A DNA stretch of 64,000 bases from Chrysogorgia sp. JL179-B06 (GCA_035772405.1 JAYKKM010000121.1:771001-835000); one strand, 5' to 3'; positions 12,890 through 23,836 are shown, numbered from the stretch's first letter. Made by a program: numbers and translations. The notes: generated by a model not told the origin, from the sequence alone.

Positions 12890-13050
12890 ATAGTTGACCA
12901 CCATGTGGCATGGCGAAAGCCCCACATTCCTTGACCGCTATCCCTTCCATGCAAATAACGCATTTCAAGGGTTCCTGGGGACAGGTCGCTAGAACAGCCT
13001 TGTGCATACATTCCCGTTAGCAAAGGGTCGAATTCCTGTCTACCTGTCAT
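12890..13050 (-). pseudogene. RING-finger gene relic, copy in unit 2
   Basis: Reverse-strand counterpart of the 9430-9640 relic. MRYLHGRDSG and MWGFRHATWW occupy the places of MRSAICHEG and AFAMPCCSH in the copy at 18100-18483, so the zinc-binding Cys/His residues have been lost by frame change or substitution. Confidence 0.45.
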
Positions 13051-14990
13051 CCTGATGCAGAGGTTAAAGTAAGAGTAAACAACAATTCCTCATTATTATA
13101 GGGTATATAGTTGTAGGAAATTCGAAAAATCCTGTACAAATTTACCAAAAACTTTGTAAACAACGATAACTTAGTTTGCTGAAATTGTAAGAGCACATCT
13201 TGGTTTGTCTGGTTGCAAAATACCGGACAAAATACCCGACAAGTGTATAAATTTCTAAAAGTGAATTTATTTACAACATTGATTGTTTAACGTACGATTT
13301 AGAGATTGATTACACGTGGCGGGCTAGCCCGGCTACCCGAGGAATTTATGCTTCCGAAAGATTCCCCCAAAACGTGGATGGTTTTTTGGATAGTTCAACA
13401 CCAACTGACCTCGTAGTATTCATTGTGTTCAGTTTTCTAGACTCTCCAGACAATGCGCAGATATTCCGTAGCAATCTCGAAGCTAGGACGCATGCTCAGA
13501 AACCATGTTTAAGAAATTTGTAATTAGCATAACGATTTCGAATCCCACAAGTGGAATTGCGTGAGCAGTGTAATAAATTGTCGGCAATGCAATAGTCGGT
13601 ATGCTAGTGAGAGCAGCCTCGCTCAGCATCACAAGCGACTTGGGCGGATCCATGCTTGGTTTGCTAAACCATAACGCTCAATAGCTTTCTACAAGTGATC
13701 GTGAAAGCGATGCACATATTTTGCTGCTGGGGTTTTGGGAGGGTAGTTAGTTTAGGTAAATCCGAAGCGCCGCTCCGGATTTATTGCTTTAGTCTAACGT
13801 GAAACTTAGAGAACGTTTATTCAGTAGATAAACATATATATCTGTATATATATATGTATATATATCCATATTTATACAGGTTAATCTTGTCAGCTATACA
13901 ATAGCTGTTATCGTGAAATGTTACCTAATATGTAATAGCTGTGATCGTGAAAAGCGATGCACACATTTTCTGCTGCGATTTACTAAGGGTAGTATAGTCA
14001 GGGAAGAGCAATTGTCTTTGTGAAATCGGGATTGATTACTTTAGTTTAATATGAAACTTCCTAATGAAACGAATATATAGTTATATAAACAAATTGATCA
14101 AGTAGAGAATACCTCAAGGAGAATGTTCGTTTCGCGACCCTATCGCTTGGTTGGCGCCAATAGTCAGCAGGGTTTACATCCCGTTATGTATAAGCACGTG
14201 TTCGCTCCATGGAGGAGAAAGTGTTGAGGATCACTGTTCTGAAACGAACTAATCATGTATGATCAGTTGCTTGATATCGGATTGGTTTGCCCATGGTTAA
14301 AAAAAATTCTGAATAGATCCGTTTGTCAAAACGAATATGGCAAACGCATGGCGAATGTCGATCAGTTTAATACAGTTTGTTATCGTAATATAAGAGTTTG
14401 TAAATATTGAGCATGTAAACCTTTATAAATGGTTCAGTAGAGAATAAATATTTTTCATGTTCCAACAATTTTCTACACTTTCCAACCAAGGAATATGTGT
14501 TTACCCTTTCGTCACTGTTGCAGCATTTGCTGGACATGTTGACTTATCCGTTATCATGTTAATCTAAACCGCAGCTGATCAAACGGCTGAATTGGTTCTT
14601 GTTACTAACGACGCTGTTGCATATGTTCGAAGGTTGCTAATCGAGATTTGAATATTGCTAATACAAAGTCGTTAATCTCTGTACGCATGGGTTGCAATCT
14701 TGGCAATTTTCTTTGTTTAGTTAAAGAAAGGATATGTGTAATTGCCAAGATGGCGGAGTACTGAAGGATTTGAACTCGACATATTCTATTCATTAACCGA
14801 CCCAATACTTAATAGCGTTTCTGTGTTGAGATTTCGGGCCCGTGCGTTTTGGCATATACTGTTCGAGTAAACAAATCGATCGCAAATTAAAATCGTATGA
14901 TTGACAGGAATGTCGATTAATATTGTTATGGCGAGTATTAACCTATTTTTCAAGGGATAGAAGAAAGTTAAGATTAGTTTATCGAGGGAT

Positions 14991-15590
14991 TACCTGACGT
15001 AAACTTTAAGCGATATAAGATAAGTGGTTGGCAAAATATCACCAGTCAAATTAAGGCCCGTTCACACGAGAGCGGCACGAAAGACTCCTCAGACCGGTCC
15101 GAAGTCATTCCGGTACTCGGACCAAAACGACTATCTTGGACCGAGACTACATTTTCTTCATGTAAACACAAATTAGTACCAGACATGCGCATACGGCATG
15201 AAGTTCAGAATGGAGCCGAAGATAAATAAGATAGTGAGAATAAAAGGTGGATGTTTGACTTTAGTGGAGCGCCTAAAATTACAAAGCGGATAAAGTGTTG
15301 ACTTTGAAGGTGATTTGGTGAAACTGTATGGCGACGCGAGAAATCTAATGGCCGAAAGATACAAGAACGATTTTGGTCCACTTGGATACGTTGCCCCACC
15401 AGAAGATTATGAGATTGAACTGTAAACAAAATCCACGGAGAAAATAATTGTTAACAAGAGCCTGGGACGAGTTTCGTGATTTCCTCCCGGTCTCATGTAA
15501 ACATCCAGACAATTTCTGACTTCTGACCGGTATCATGTAATAATATCACCCGAAACACTCCCAAGTTTACTGAAGGAATTCCTAATCGCT
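14991..15590. other. no supported gene; MITE-like sequence
   Basis: The stretch from 15055 begins TTAAGGCCCGTTCACACGAG, a type of end often seen on animal MITEs. Related GGTATCATGTAA and GGTCTCATGTAA motifs lie at 15483-15545. No clear full-length mirror or coding frame was found. Confidence 0.35.
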
Positions 15591-16290
15591 TCAGTAGATC
15601 ACACTCGAGGTTTCCTCCCTTGAATCCAAGCGTTGAGTTTTGTGGTTTTCACACTTTCCTAAAAGTGAACGACGTAAAACGACGTAAAAGTGAACGATTA
15701 TCTCCTCCAAGGATCTTAGAGGAATAGCCTTCGTACCACGCGGTACGCCCAGGGGAAGCTTGTGGATTTCACATAATAACATGTTTTCTGATCTTTTTTA
15801 TTGAGTTCTCCCCATTTGACCCCAATATCGAAAAAGAAGGAATACGCTGTGTCTTCCCCAACTTTCAGCACCCCACGTTCTTTACATAAGAACTTGTTCT
15901 TAATCGTAAATCCGTCCATATCCATAATTCCAACAATATCCTGCATGGCGCTAGAGATGCTGTACTGAGTGAATGATCGCTCCGGACTGAATGTTCCTTT
16001 TTGATATCCATTGTTTTCTTTCATAGTCAACATTTATTTTCAAAGCTTTCGTTTCGGCAAAGAGCTCACACGTGCTCTGAGGAATAGCCTTCGTACCACG
16101 CGGTACGCCTAGGGGAAGCTTGTGGATTTGCTTCTTTACGTAATGACATATTTTTTTATCTTTTTTGCTTGAGGTCTTCCCATTTACCCCAATATCGAAA
16201 GACGAAGTCTTATCCAACTTTCAGCACTCCAACTTCTTTACATTAGAACCTGTTCTCAATCGTAAATCCGTCCATATCCATAATTCCAAC
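15591..16290 (-). pseudogene. tandem relics of a repeat-family protein (MDMDGF type)
   Basis: The reverse strand at 15716-16033 encodes QDIVGIMDMDGFTIKNKFLC and a downstream FFFDIGVKWGEL segment. After a frame change it continues as IHKLPLGVPRGTKAIPLRS (15591-15782). A second, more damaged copy lies directly upstream at 16076-16290, with the same PLGVPRGTKAIP block and FDIGV block. I recall this protein family as common in cnidarian genomes, with an RNase-H-like appearance (DxDG start), but its function is not established to my knowledge. Both copies are broken. Confidence 0.5.
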
Positions 16291-16389
16291 GATATCTTGC
16301 TATATACAAATATTTAAAACACAGGAAACTAAGTTAAAAATCTTTAAAACCAAACGTTTTCGACTATACATTCATCTTCAGGGTAAAAA

Positions 16390-17240
16390 ATAATAATATA
16401 AATACATATATATATATATAAAATATAAATTGGTTGAAACGAGACAAAAGTAAAATGGATATGGGATGAATATAAGTTATAACATGTTCTATGGATGTTT
16501 CATTGTTGACTTACCTGTCAAGGCAATGAAAATTAGTCCGTGTAACCCAGACTTGAGGAACCTGCAAGAACAATTGTTTTACTGATTATTCTTTTGATCA
16601 TCATGCAACTGGTAATCTTTGACATTCATAACTTTTTAGGAGACTTTAATGCATAATAACTTAGACAGATTGATATATTGGAAATACTTGCTCGTAACGT
16701 TCAGCCTTTAGTTGATACCAAAACTATGTGCTGCAAAGATACTCATCAAGAGTGGGCTCAGGGGATCTGGGTAGAGGAAGACAAGAACAGAGTAGATGAG
16801 GGTTACATGATACAAACAGTGAGTGATAATATTTGCTTTCTAATATACTTACTTGCCAACCAGACAACACCATACACCTTGGTGGTACACATGTAGCGTC
16901 GAGAGATGCGTCCAATGTAGGCATGCAATACAGTTTCGTTACACCCTGTGTGTCTAGACATGGCTCTGAGACTAGAATATGATGTGTACACTTTACTCTT
17001 AAATTTACTTTGTTTAACATACCAATTTAATTCTGATAGGAGGTTTCACGTACAGAGTTGCGACATAATGAGAAATTAAATCTAGTTGAGTGACGTTGGA
17101 GAGTTGAATGAGAGTTGGGATGATGAACTGGACGTTTACGTTTGGTTTGTTATTTGGCAACAAACATTGTTTTGTCATTTATTTTATATATGAGAGATAA
17201 AATTTGAAAAGAGGAGTTATATTTATACACAACTGGTCAT
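16390..17240 (-). pseudogene. diverged copy 1 of the small spliced RING-like gene
   Basis: The reverse strand repeats the exon pattern of the gene at 21756-22288. A short first exon MSQL lies at about 17054-17066. A second block near 16860-16990 starts with SEP-C-LDT and ends at a GGCAA/GTAAGT donor. A third block at 16690-16785 reads DEYLCST, then a stop, then LKAERY. A fourth, VPQV, lies near 16545-16560. Both the first Cys pair and exon 3 are damaged. The flanking TTGGTTGAAACGAGACAAAAG (16428) and GTTTGGCAACAAACATTG-like (17150) sequences are shared with copies 2 and 3. Confidence 0.5.
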
Positions 17241-17289
17241 GTGTTGAATATTACATATTCACACAAAAAGTAAGTTATCGATTATCTGC

Positions 17290-18095
17290 TCATCGGAAAT
17301 GTCGGGAATGTCAAATTCTTCTGGTATATTGGCGTCAACAATAGAGGCGCTGGTTCTTGCACATTTATCTGCTCGTCTTAGCTATTTTGCGCTAGGGAAC
17401 TCTGTGAACCCTGGTGGTGGTGACAGAGCCTGGATGCATAAGCATGCATCCAGAAAGTGCTCATCATATCCTGCTCCAGTCTCGTTCTAAAAAAGGCGTT
17501 TCTCCTACGATACAGCCGACTCCTCAGTGTTAATCGTCCTTAAACTTTTTCCATCGCTACTAAATTATTCACTCGATGCAGATACTGAATTACAGGACTG
17601 AGAATGTGACTTCGAAACAATCTCTGACTATATTTATAATCGGTGGTATACACATAATTGAATACCTAACAAAAAGAATCTGTGGCACTTTGTGCTGCAG
17701 ACAAAAATTCTAGTAGTTATCTAAGCCTAGACTTTAAAAAAGAGCGCACTATTTGGAATTGCTATCTTTGCGTTTGCATCGGCTCCGGAATGATGTACGT
17801 ATTGATAATTTATGTTAAATTATGTTAATGTTTTCAAAATGCAATACTTATTTCTGAAAGTAGAATAAAATTGTGAAACCTTATATAATACGCTTTCAAA
17901 AGAGGTATAGCTTGTCGTATTGTTGTGAATATTTATTAAGAAATAAGCCGAGGAAGAGGTGCACTCAATTTATGGCGTTTTGGGGCCGGACAGGAAAGAG
18001 TTTGGTATTTTCCCAGTAATGACTTATTTAACATATTTACCATATGTTTGCAGAATTGTACCTTGTATAGAGTATCATGTTTTTCCGTTGAAGTA
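17290..18095. other. no supported gene
   Basis: A 63-residue frame at 17299-17490 has no recognisable motif. The remainder is AT-rich. I see no splice-phase support for exons. Confidence 0.4.
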
Positions 18096-18099
18096 ATTT

Positions 18100-18483
18100 T
18101 TACATATTCGTTGTAACATATTCCTTCGTTTTCCTTTTTATTTTGTGATAAGGGCATATCCCATGTCTGAGTTGGCAGGTCTCAGACATAAAAAAACACA
18201 GCTTTTCGTCGTCCCACGGCGACCGACACACGACACATGAGACCGCGTTGTTGTTTTGTGCCTTCTCCCATTTTCGCCAGCACTTTAGGTGGACGTTATG
18301 GCTGCAACACGGCATGGCGAAAGCACTGCACTGTTGATCTACGATCCCCTCGTGGCAAATGGCGGATCGCATTGCAGCGGATCGTTCGCACAGGTTGCTC
18401 GAGCTTGAGCTTGAGAAAAGACTCCCCGTAACCACGGTTCCTGTCTGCTTGCCATCCTGATACAGAGATGAAAGTAAGAACAA
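18100..18483 (-). CDS. RING-type zinc-finger protein, accessory gene
   Basis: A reverse-strand frame encodes a serine-rich leader followed by a C-x7-C-C-S-H-x2-H-x2-C...C-x2-C pattern (AFAMPCCSHNVHLKCW, then CVVCRSPW), which fits a RING-H2-like zinc finger. RING proteins usually act as E3 ubiquitin ligases. The frame opens with a non-ATG codon, so the true start may be an internal ATG (MRSAICHEG) or an upstream exon. A second, frame-damaged copy lies in opposite orientation at 39578-39871, and decayed copies lie in the 7.6-15 kb tandem units. Repeated association with Polinton-related DNA suggests an element-borne accessory gene, but that is inference. Confidence 0.5.
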   Translation of the reverse strand: MFLLSSLYQDGKQTGTVVTGSLFSSSSSSNLCERSAAMRSAICHEGIVDQQCSAFAMPCCSHNVHLKCWRKWEKAQNNNAVSCVVCRSPWDDEKLCFFMSETCQLRHGICPYHKIKRKTKEYVTTNM

Positions 18484-18507
18484 CGCGCAGTTTTCAGGAT
18501 TTCGTCT

Positions 18508-19251
18508 TTATAGTTCGACAGCCTCTTTTATAGTTTTAAGTATTCATAGCATGCATGGAAAGTATTGTACATTACATTAAAACCACCCAATAAAAAACGT
18601 TTTAATAAAATATTGTATTGATTAATTCACTCAACATCGATAAAAAATACGCAATTAAATAATAACTCCGACAAAATGCAATTAAAATGTTTAATAGTTC
18701 GTGACGAAATGCAATTAAAATTGTTTTAAGAGTTATCTTCAGAAGATTCAAGAGGCTGTATTCGTGTTTTCTTTTTTGAGAGGTTTTTCCTTGTTTTCTC
18801 CTTTACAACTCTTCATTCCCTTGTTTTTTTTAGGTTTTTTGTCGCCCCACTTGAAAGTCGCACAAAAATCTTCCTTCATCACCAACATCGCCAGGCACCT
18901 CACATATATGTTACTTTAAAACTTTGAAGTATATAAGCCTTATTTCGTTTAACAACAAATTGAAAGCCCTTGTCGCCTAATCCCTCCTAAATCAATTCTT
19001 TCGACCTCCTTGAAAAAAAATCGTTTTATGACATTGATATCATAACGGGACGAATTAAAACCGATGAACGGCATTTCCATGAGGAAAAAATCGAATCGAT
19101 TTTTTTTAACTTTAAAGGTTGGACTATCCCTTTCTCCTCTTCCTCCGGCAAATTACTAATCATCACATCTAATTGTGTAAATATATCTTCAAGTTTCTCA
19201 CCAAGTAACCTATTGGCTCGTATCATTTATTTCGAAAACATATCCAATGTC
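18508..19251. repeat. segment repeated at 40015-40784
   Basis: Starting at CAGCCTCTTTTATAG, this ~740 bp segment matches 40015-40784 closely in the same orientation. The adjoining RING gene is in opposite orientation in the two places. The match stops exactly where the older Polinton left end begins (19252), so the 40.7 kb copy shows the pre-insertion sequence. Embedded reverse-strand frame 19026-19226 (matching 40474-40689) encodes EEEEKG-containing peptide of unknown role. Confidence 0.75.
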
Positions 19252-19749
19252 AGTAGGTATGCTGCAGGCATTAGACCACTTAGTCAGCATTTTTAAATTT
19301 ATTCATGCCGAGATCTTACCCCTAGATTTTAGTTTACAGGGAACCCAGTTGAACCTGTGCGCGCATGTGAAGCGCAAGAAACGTCATAAGTGTAATCTGG
19401 TTAACCATTGGTTCAAAAGAGAAAACGTAAACCGGTTTTATGTGTACAGGAAAAAGCGTAATATATTAAATTCGAGATCGGCTTAGAAAAGGCTACAATT
19501 TTTTAATCTAGTTTATTGTGTTAAGATACTTTAAAACACAACGTTGTAGATTAAGAATATTGGAAACATATAAATTTTATATAAGAATTTATATAAGAAA
19601 AAAACACATACATATAAAAATTGGCTGAAACGAGACAAAAGTAAAATCGATATGCAATGAGTATAAGTTATAAAATGGTCTATTGATGTTTCATTGTTGA
19701 CTTATGTGATAATTGTTGACTTATGTGATATTACTTTCTATAACATACT

Positions 19750-20012
19750 TACTTACAAACCGAACAACACCATACTCCTTGGTATACATGCAAGCTGGAC
19801 AGGTGTGTCCAGTGGTTGCATGCAAGACGATACACAACTTCGTCACATCCTGTGTCTGGACATGGTTCTGAGACTAGAAGACACAGAACAACAAAAATTA
19901 TATACATGGTGATATGTGTACTATTTACTCTTATATTTACTTGATGTTAAAGCATACAATATTTAATTCTGAGGAAGCTTTCACTTACCGATTTGCGGCA
20001 TAGTGAGAAAAT
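19750..20012 (-). pseudogene. copy 2 of the small spliced RING-like gene, 3' exons lost
   Basis: The reverse strand has a first exon MPQI (about 20003) with a GTAAGTG donor. The second exon (about 19760-19885) follows TGTCTTCTAG and keeps the CPDTGC, C-N-H-W-T-H and WCCSVC zinc-binding residues. Exons 3 and 4 of the 21756-22288 version are missing: the sequence runs from the exon-2 donor straight into a duplicated GTTGACTTATGTGATA stretch. Truncated, hence probably inactive. Confidence 0.6.
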
Positions 20013-20676
20013 TAAAGATGTTGTCGTTGAGCTGTGATGCGGTGGAGAGTTGAATGAGAGTTGGGATGATGAACTGGACGTTTAAATCATCGTTTACATT
20101 TGGTTTGTTGTTTGGCAACAAACATTGTTTTGTCATTTGGTCACTTTTTATGTATTCAGTGAGAAGTAAAATTTTGAAAAGAGGAGTTAGTTAATGACTT
20201 TATAGTAAATTAAGCCATGTAGAAAATATCAAGATATTGTGGTCATTAATTTAGGTTTCGATTTTCCCACAACTGTTGGATGGTTAACTTGTTTTGTCTA
20301 AGGAGAACGAGGAAGAAAAAACAGATTCTACTTGATGTGTTTGAGATTTCATGTCATTTGATGTTAGTGGAGATGCACTGGCTGAAGATGTTCACATCGT
20401 TAAAAATAATGAATGATCAATATTTAGTCTTGTCAATAGCGTATTCGTTAACAATGGTAAAATGTTATGTTCGGGTTTGTTTTTTATGAAGTCTTAAGTG
20501 AGATGTCTAGATTTGAACAAAGGTGTGAGTTTTTATGAAACCTTTATGTTTTGATGGGAAATATATGGCGATTAAACGTTTATTACATATCAGACGTCGT
20601 TACATGTCAGACGACTAATATCACGTAGGGAAAAGGATTTTTCCCAAACAAAGGTTGATAGGTGAATTTTTACACT

Positions 20677-20682
20677 GACTAT
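20677..20682. other. target-site duplication, left
   Basis: GACTAT immediately precedes the AGTAGG terminus and is repeated at 36600-36605 immediately after the CCTACT terminus. Six-base duplications are the norm for Polinton integrases. Confidence 0.9.
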
Positions 20683-20930
20683 AGTAGGTATGCTGCAGGC
20701 ATAGACCACTTAGTCAGCATTTTTTAATTTATTCATGCAGAGCTCTGACCCCTAGATTTTAGTTTCCAGGGAACCTAGTTGAACCTGTGCGCGCGCATGT
20801 TCACCGGAAGAAACATCATAAGTGTAATCTGGTTAACCATTGGTTCAAAAGAGAAAATGTAAAAAAACCGGTTTTATGTGTACAGGAAAAAGCGTAATAT
20901 ATTAAATTCGAGATCGGTTTAGAAAAAGCT
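20683..20930 (+). repeat. left terminal inverted repeat of full-length Polinton
   Basis: The first ~130 bases, from AGTAGGTATG to CATGTTCACC, are an almost perfect mirror of 36480-36599. Beyond that the two ends remain recognisably related (TGTAAC-like and ACAGGAAA blocks) but diverge. The repeat includes the alternating GTGCGCGCGCATG stretch. Confidence 0.9.
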
Positions 20931-21008
20931 ACAATTTTTTAATCTAGTTTATTGTGTTGAGATACTTTGAAACACAACGTTGTAGATTTTTGGAAAGGAT
21001 TATAAACG

Positions 21009-21437
21009 ATGGATTCCAAAGGATACATGTGTAAACTCACTATGTCAACGGACATTGGCGAAGAGGAAATATTTTTAGCCCACCGTCAAAAGTTAATTGA
21101 AGGCAAATTGTTGGAGTGTTATGCTGTTGAAGTGTCATCCAACATTTCTGCCTTGGTTTTGGAAAACTGTAGGGGCTGCATCGTGGACCACCCGTCGCAA
21201 AAGCAACATGATTGTCTTATGATGGAAGACGATGAGAAAGTATGGCTGTATTTTGATGTAGCTCTGGAAAGAGTGTCCGAAGCGAAAATTGCCGAGACCT
21301 TTATGAACAGTTTACAAGATCTCAAACCAACAATTAACGGACTTGAACTGATAAAGTATACTTGTAAAGATTGGCGTATTTTATTTTGTACGAAGCAACG
21401 ACAATGTCTTAAACGTGAAGTTCTCAAACTTGTGTGA
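21009..21437 (+). CDS. 142-residue accessory protein with DHPSQ-H-C motif
   Basis: A complete ATG-to-TGA frame lies just inside the left terminal repeat, and an AATAAA at 21477 follows. The protein is acidic and has a central CRGCIVDHPSQKQHDCLM block, with Cys and His spaced as a possible metal site. The rest looks alpha/beta with no signal peptide or membrane segment. I recall similar DHPSQ-containing proteins near animal Polintons, but no function is established. The gene is missing, with its poly(A) signal, from the older copy P1. Its inward orientation beside the terminal repeat would suit early expression; that is inference. Confidence 0.7.
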   Translation: MDSKGYMCKLTMSTDIGEEEIFLAHRQKLIEGKLLECYAVEVSSNISALVLENCRGCIVDHPSQKQHDCLMMEDDEKVWLYFDVALERVSEAKIAETFMNSLQDLKPTINGLELIKYTCKDWRILFCTKQRQCLKREVLKLV

Positions 21438-21476
21438 TGTATTTGTGGATATATAAGTCCGTCTGTAATATGTTGA

Positions 21477-21482
21477 AATAAA
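21477..21482 (+). terminator. poly(A) signal of the 142-residue gene
   Basis: AATAAA lies 40 bp after the stop codon. A reverse-strand AATAAA at 21596-21601 serves the convergent small RING-like gene. Confidence 0.6.
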
Positions 21483-21755
21483 TTTCTTTCGATTTTAAAA
21501 CAGGTCTCATTTGATTGAACATTAAGTATAATCTCAAACCCCATGCAGACATTGAAAATAAAGAATATTGGAAACATATAATTTCAATTTATCTTTTTAT
21601 TATACACACACACACACACATACATATACATATTATAAAAAAACATATAAAAATTGGCTGAAACGAGACAAAAGTAAAATGATATGTATTGAGTATAAGT
21701 TATAACATGGTCTATTGATGTTTCATTGTTGACTTACCTGAATTGAAAATGAAAA

Positions 21756-22288
21756 TTAGTCCGTGTAACCCACAGACTTGAGGAATCTACAATGAGAAGA
21801 AATGTTTTACTAATTCATTCTTTGATCATTATGTGACTGGTTATTCTTTTAACGCATAATAACTTAGACTGAATGATATATTGGAAATACTCACTCGTAA
21901 CGTTCAGCCTTTAAACGAACCCAAAACACTGTCCTGCACAGGTGTTCGTCCAATATAGGGTCAGGGGATCTGTGTAGAGGAAGAGAAGAAGAGAGTGGAT
22001 GTAGGATTAGATTGTACAAACAATGAGTGATAATACTTGCTTTCTATAATATACTTACTTGCAGATTGGGCAACACCAAACTCCTTGAAATACATGTAGA
22101 CTGGATAGATGTGTCCAGTGATTGCATCGTAGACGATACACAATTTCACCACACCCCGAGTCTGGACATGTTTCTGAAACTAGAAGACACAGAACCAAAA
22201 AAAATTATATACATATGATATGTGTGCGATTTACATTTAAATTTACTTGATGTTAAAACATACATATTTAATTACCGATTTGCGACAT
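21756..22288 (-). CDS. small four-exon RING-like zinc protein (79 residues)
   Basis: Reverse strand, four phase-compatible exons: 22276-22288 (MSQI), 22059-22179, 21895-21969 and 21756-21786. Each junction is GT-AG (donors GTAATT, GTAAGT, GTGAGT; acceptors TTCTAG, ACACAG, TTGTAG). The product has CPDSGC near the start, then C-N-H-W-T-H and WCCPIC, a Cys/His order that resembles a compact RING-H2. The third exon adds a charged segment ending LKAERY, and the last ends at a TAA. A reverse AATAAA follows at 21596-21601. No single exon is long enough to show in an ORF scan. RING proteins commonly act as E3 ligases; here it could modulate host proteins, which is inference. Damaged copies lie at 16.4-17.2 and 19.75-20.0 kb. 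Confidence 0.7.
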
Positions 22289-22449
22289 TGTTACTAAAAA
22301 ATGTTATCGTTGATCTATGGCAATGCTGAGGTTGGAGAGTTCAATGAGAGTTGGGATGATGAACTGACGTTTAAATAATCGTTTACGTTTGGCCTGTTGT
22401 TTGGCAACAAACATTGTTTTGTCATTTGTTCACTTTTTTATGTATTCAG

Positions 22450-23760
22450 TGAGAAGTAAAATTTGAAAAGAGGAGTTAGTTAATGATTTTATAGTAAATT
22501 AAGCCATCATTAATTTAGCAGCCAGATAAAAGCAACCCAGATTTTACTTGATGTGTTTGAGAGTTCATGTCATTTCATATTGTGGACATGCACTGGCTAA
22601 AGATGTCCACATCGTTAAAATAATGAATGATCAATATTTAGTCTTGTCAATAGCGTATTCGTTAACAATGGTAAATATTATGTTCGGATTTCTTTTATGA
22701 GGTCTTAATGTTTTGATGGGAAACATATGGTGATTAAACGTTTTATTTCATATCAGATGTCGTTACATGTCAGACGACTAATATCACCTATAGGGGAAAG
22801 GATTTTCCTCCAACAAAGACTGATAGGTAAATTTTTACACCGTGGATATGCTCACATCGTTAAAATAATGAATGATCAATATTTAGGCTTGATGCGTATT
22901 CGTTAACAATGGTAAAATATTATGTTCGGTTTTCTTTTATGAGGTCTTAATGTTTTGATGGGAAACATATGGTGATTAAACGTTTTATTTCATATCAGAT
23001 GTCGTTACATGTCAGACAACTAATATCAGCTATAGGGGAAAGGATTTTCCTCCAACAGAGACTCATGATAGGTGAATTTTTACACTGGCTATGTTCACAT
23101 CGTTAAAATGATGGATGAGCAATATTTAGGCTTGACAAAAGCGTATTCGTTAACAATGTTAAAATGTTATGTGCGGATTTCTTTATGAAGTCATTAATGT
23201 TTTGATAGGATCAGATTTGTGTGGTTATGTTATATTTCCATTTGAAATTTCATGCATTTTGAGGATACAGTGAGATGTCTAGATTTGAACAAATGCGTAA
23301 GTTTTGATGAATTCTTTATGTTTTGATGGATAATATATAACGATTAAACGTTTATTACATGTGCAGACGTCTAATATTACCTAGGGAAATGATTTACACC
23401 TGACAAAGGTTGATAGGTGAATTTTACAATTAAGTTTAGATATTCACCATTATGTCAGATGTCAATATCACCTATAGAAAAAGGTGTTAGCGAAGGCGTG
23501 AGTTTTGATGACGTCTTTATGTTTTGATCTGACACTTTTTGCGGTTTGAGATTTCCGTGCAATTTTAAGTTCAGGGAAAATGTATGTGTATGCATTAAAG
23601 GTTTTATTACCTATCAGACGCCTAACATTACCTAGGGAAAGGATTTACCTCTGACAAAGGTTGATAGGTGAATTTTACAATTAAGTCGAGATTCAGGTCA
23701 TTATGTCCGAGGTCAATTTCACTTGTAGACAAAGGATTTTTCAGTGTTGCATGTATTGTT
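22450..23760. repeat. non-coding ~250 bp tandem repeats in Polinton accessory zone
   Basis: Units share TGATTAAACGTTTTATT, TCGTTACATGTCAGACG, AAAGGATTT and CACATCGTTAAAATAATGAATGA blocks. Spacing between the first two clear copies is 246 bp (GATGGGAAACATATGG at 22716 and 22962). Later units (23320, 23590) are more diverged. The same family occurs in P1 at 20290-20680 and 36605-37040. No coding frame persists. Confidence 0.75.
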
Positions 23761-23836
23761 ATGTCAAGAGATATGATCGTGACGTTAATGATTGAATTTA
23801 TGTATTAAGCTGATATAATTAGTTTTTACCCGATAG

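Larger units (their letters stand above)
11198..14990. repeat. tandem segmental duplication, unit 2
   Basis: Second ~3.8 kb unit of the pair described at 7569. It is slightly better preserved: the 12396-12674 frame stays open where unit 1 has several stops. Unit 2 also has insertions absent from unit 1, such as the TATATA-rich stretch at 13840-13875. Both units end with the TTTATCGAGGGATT motif (11170, 14963). Confidence 0.75.
19252..20682 (+). mobile_element. left remnant of an older Polinton (P1)
   Basis: The remnant starts with AGTAGGTATGCTGCAGGC, the same terminus as the full-length element. For the first ~300 bp it tracks 20683-20990 with scattered differences. At 19550 it jumps to sequence matching 21560, so it lacks the 142-residue gene found in the full-length copy. 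It then carries a damaged RING-like gene copy (19620-20010) and non-coding ~250 bp repeats, until interrupted at 20682 by the full-length element. It resumes at 36600. Confidence 0.8.
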
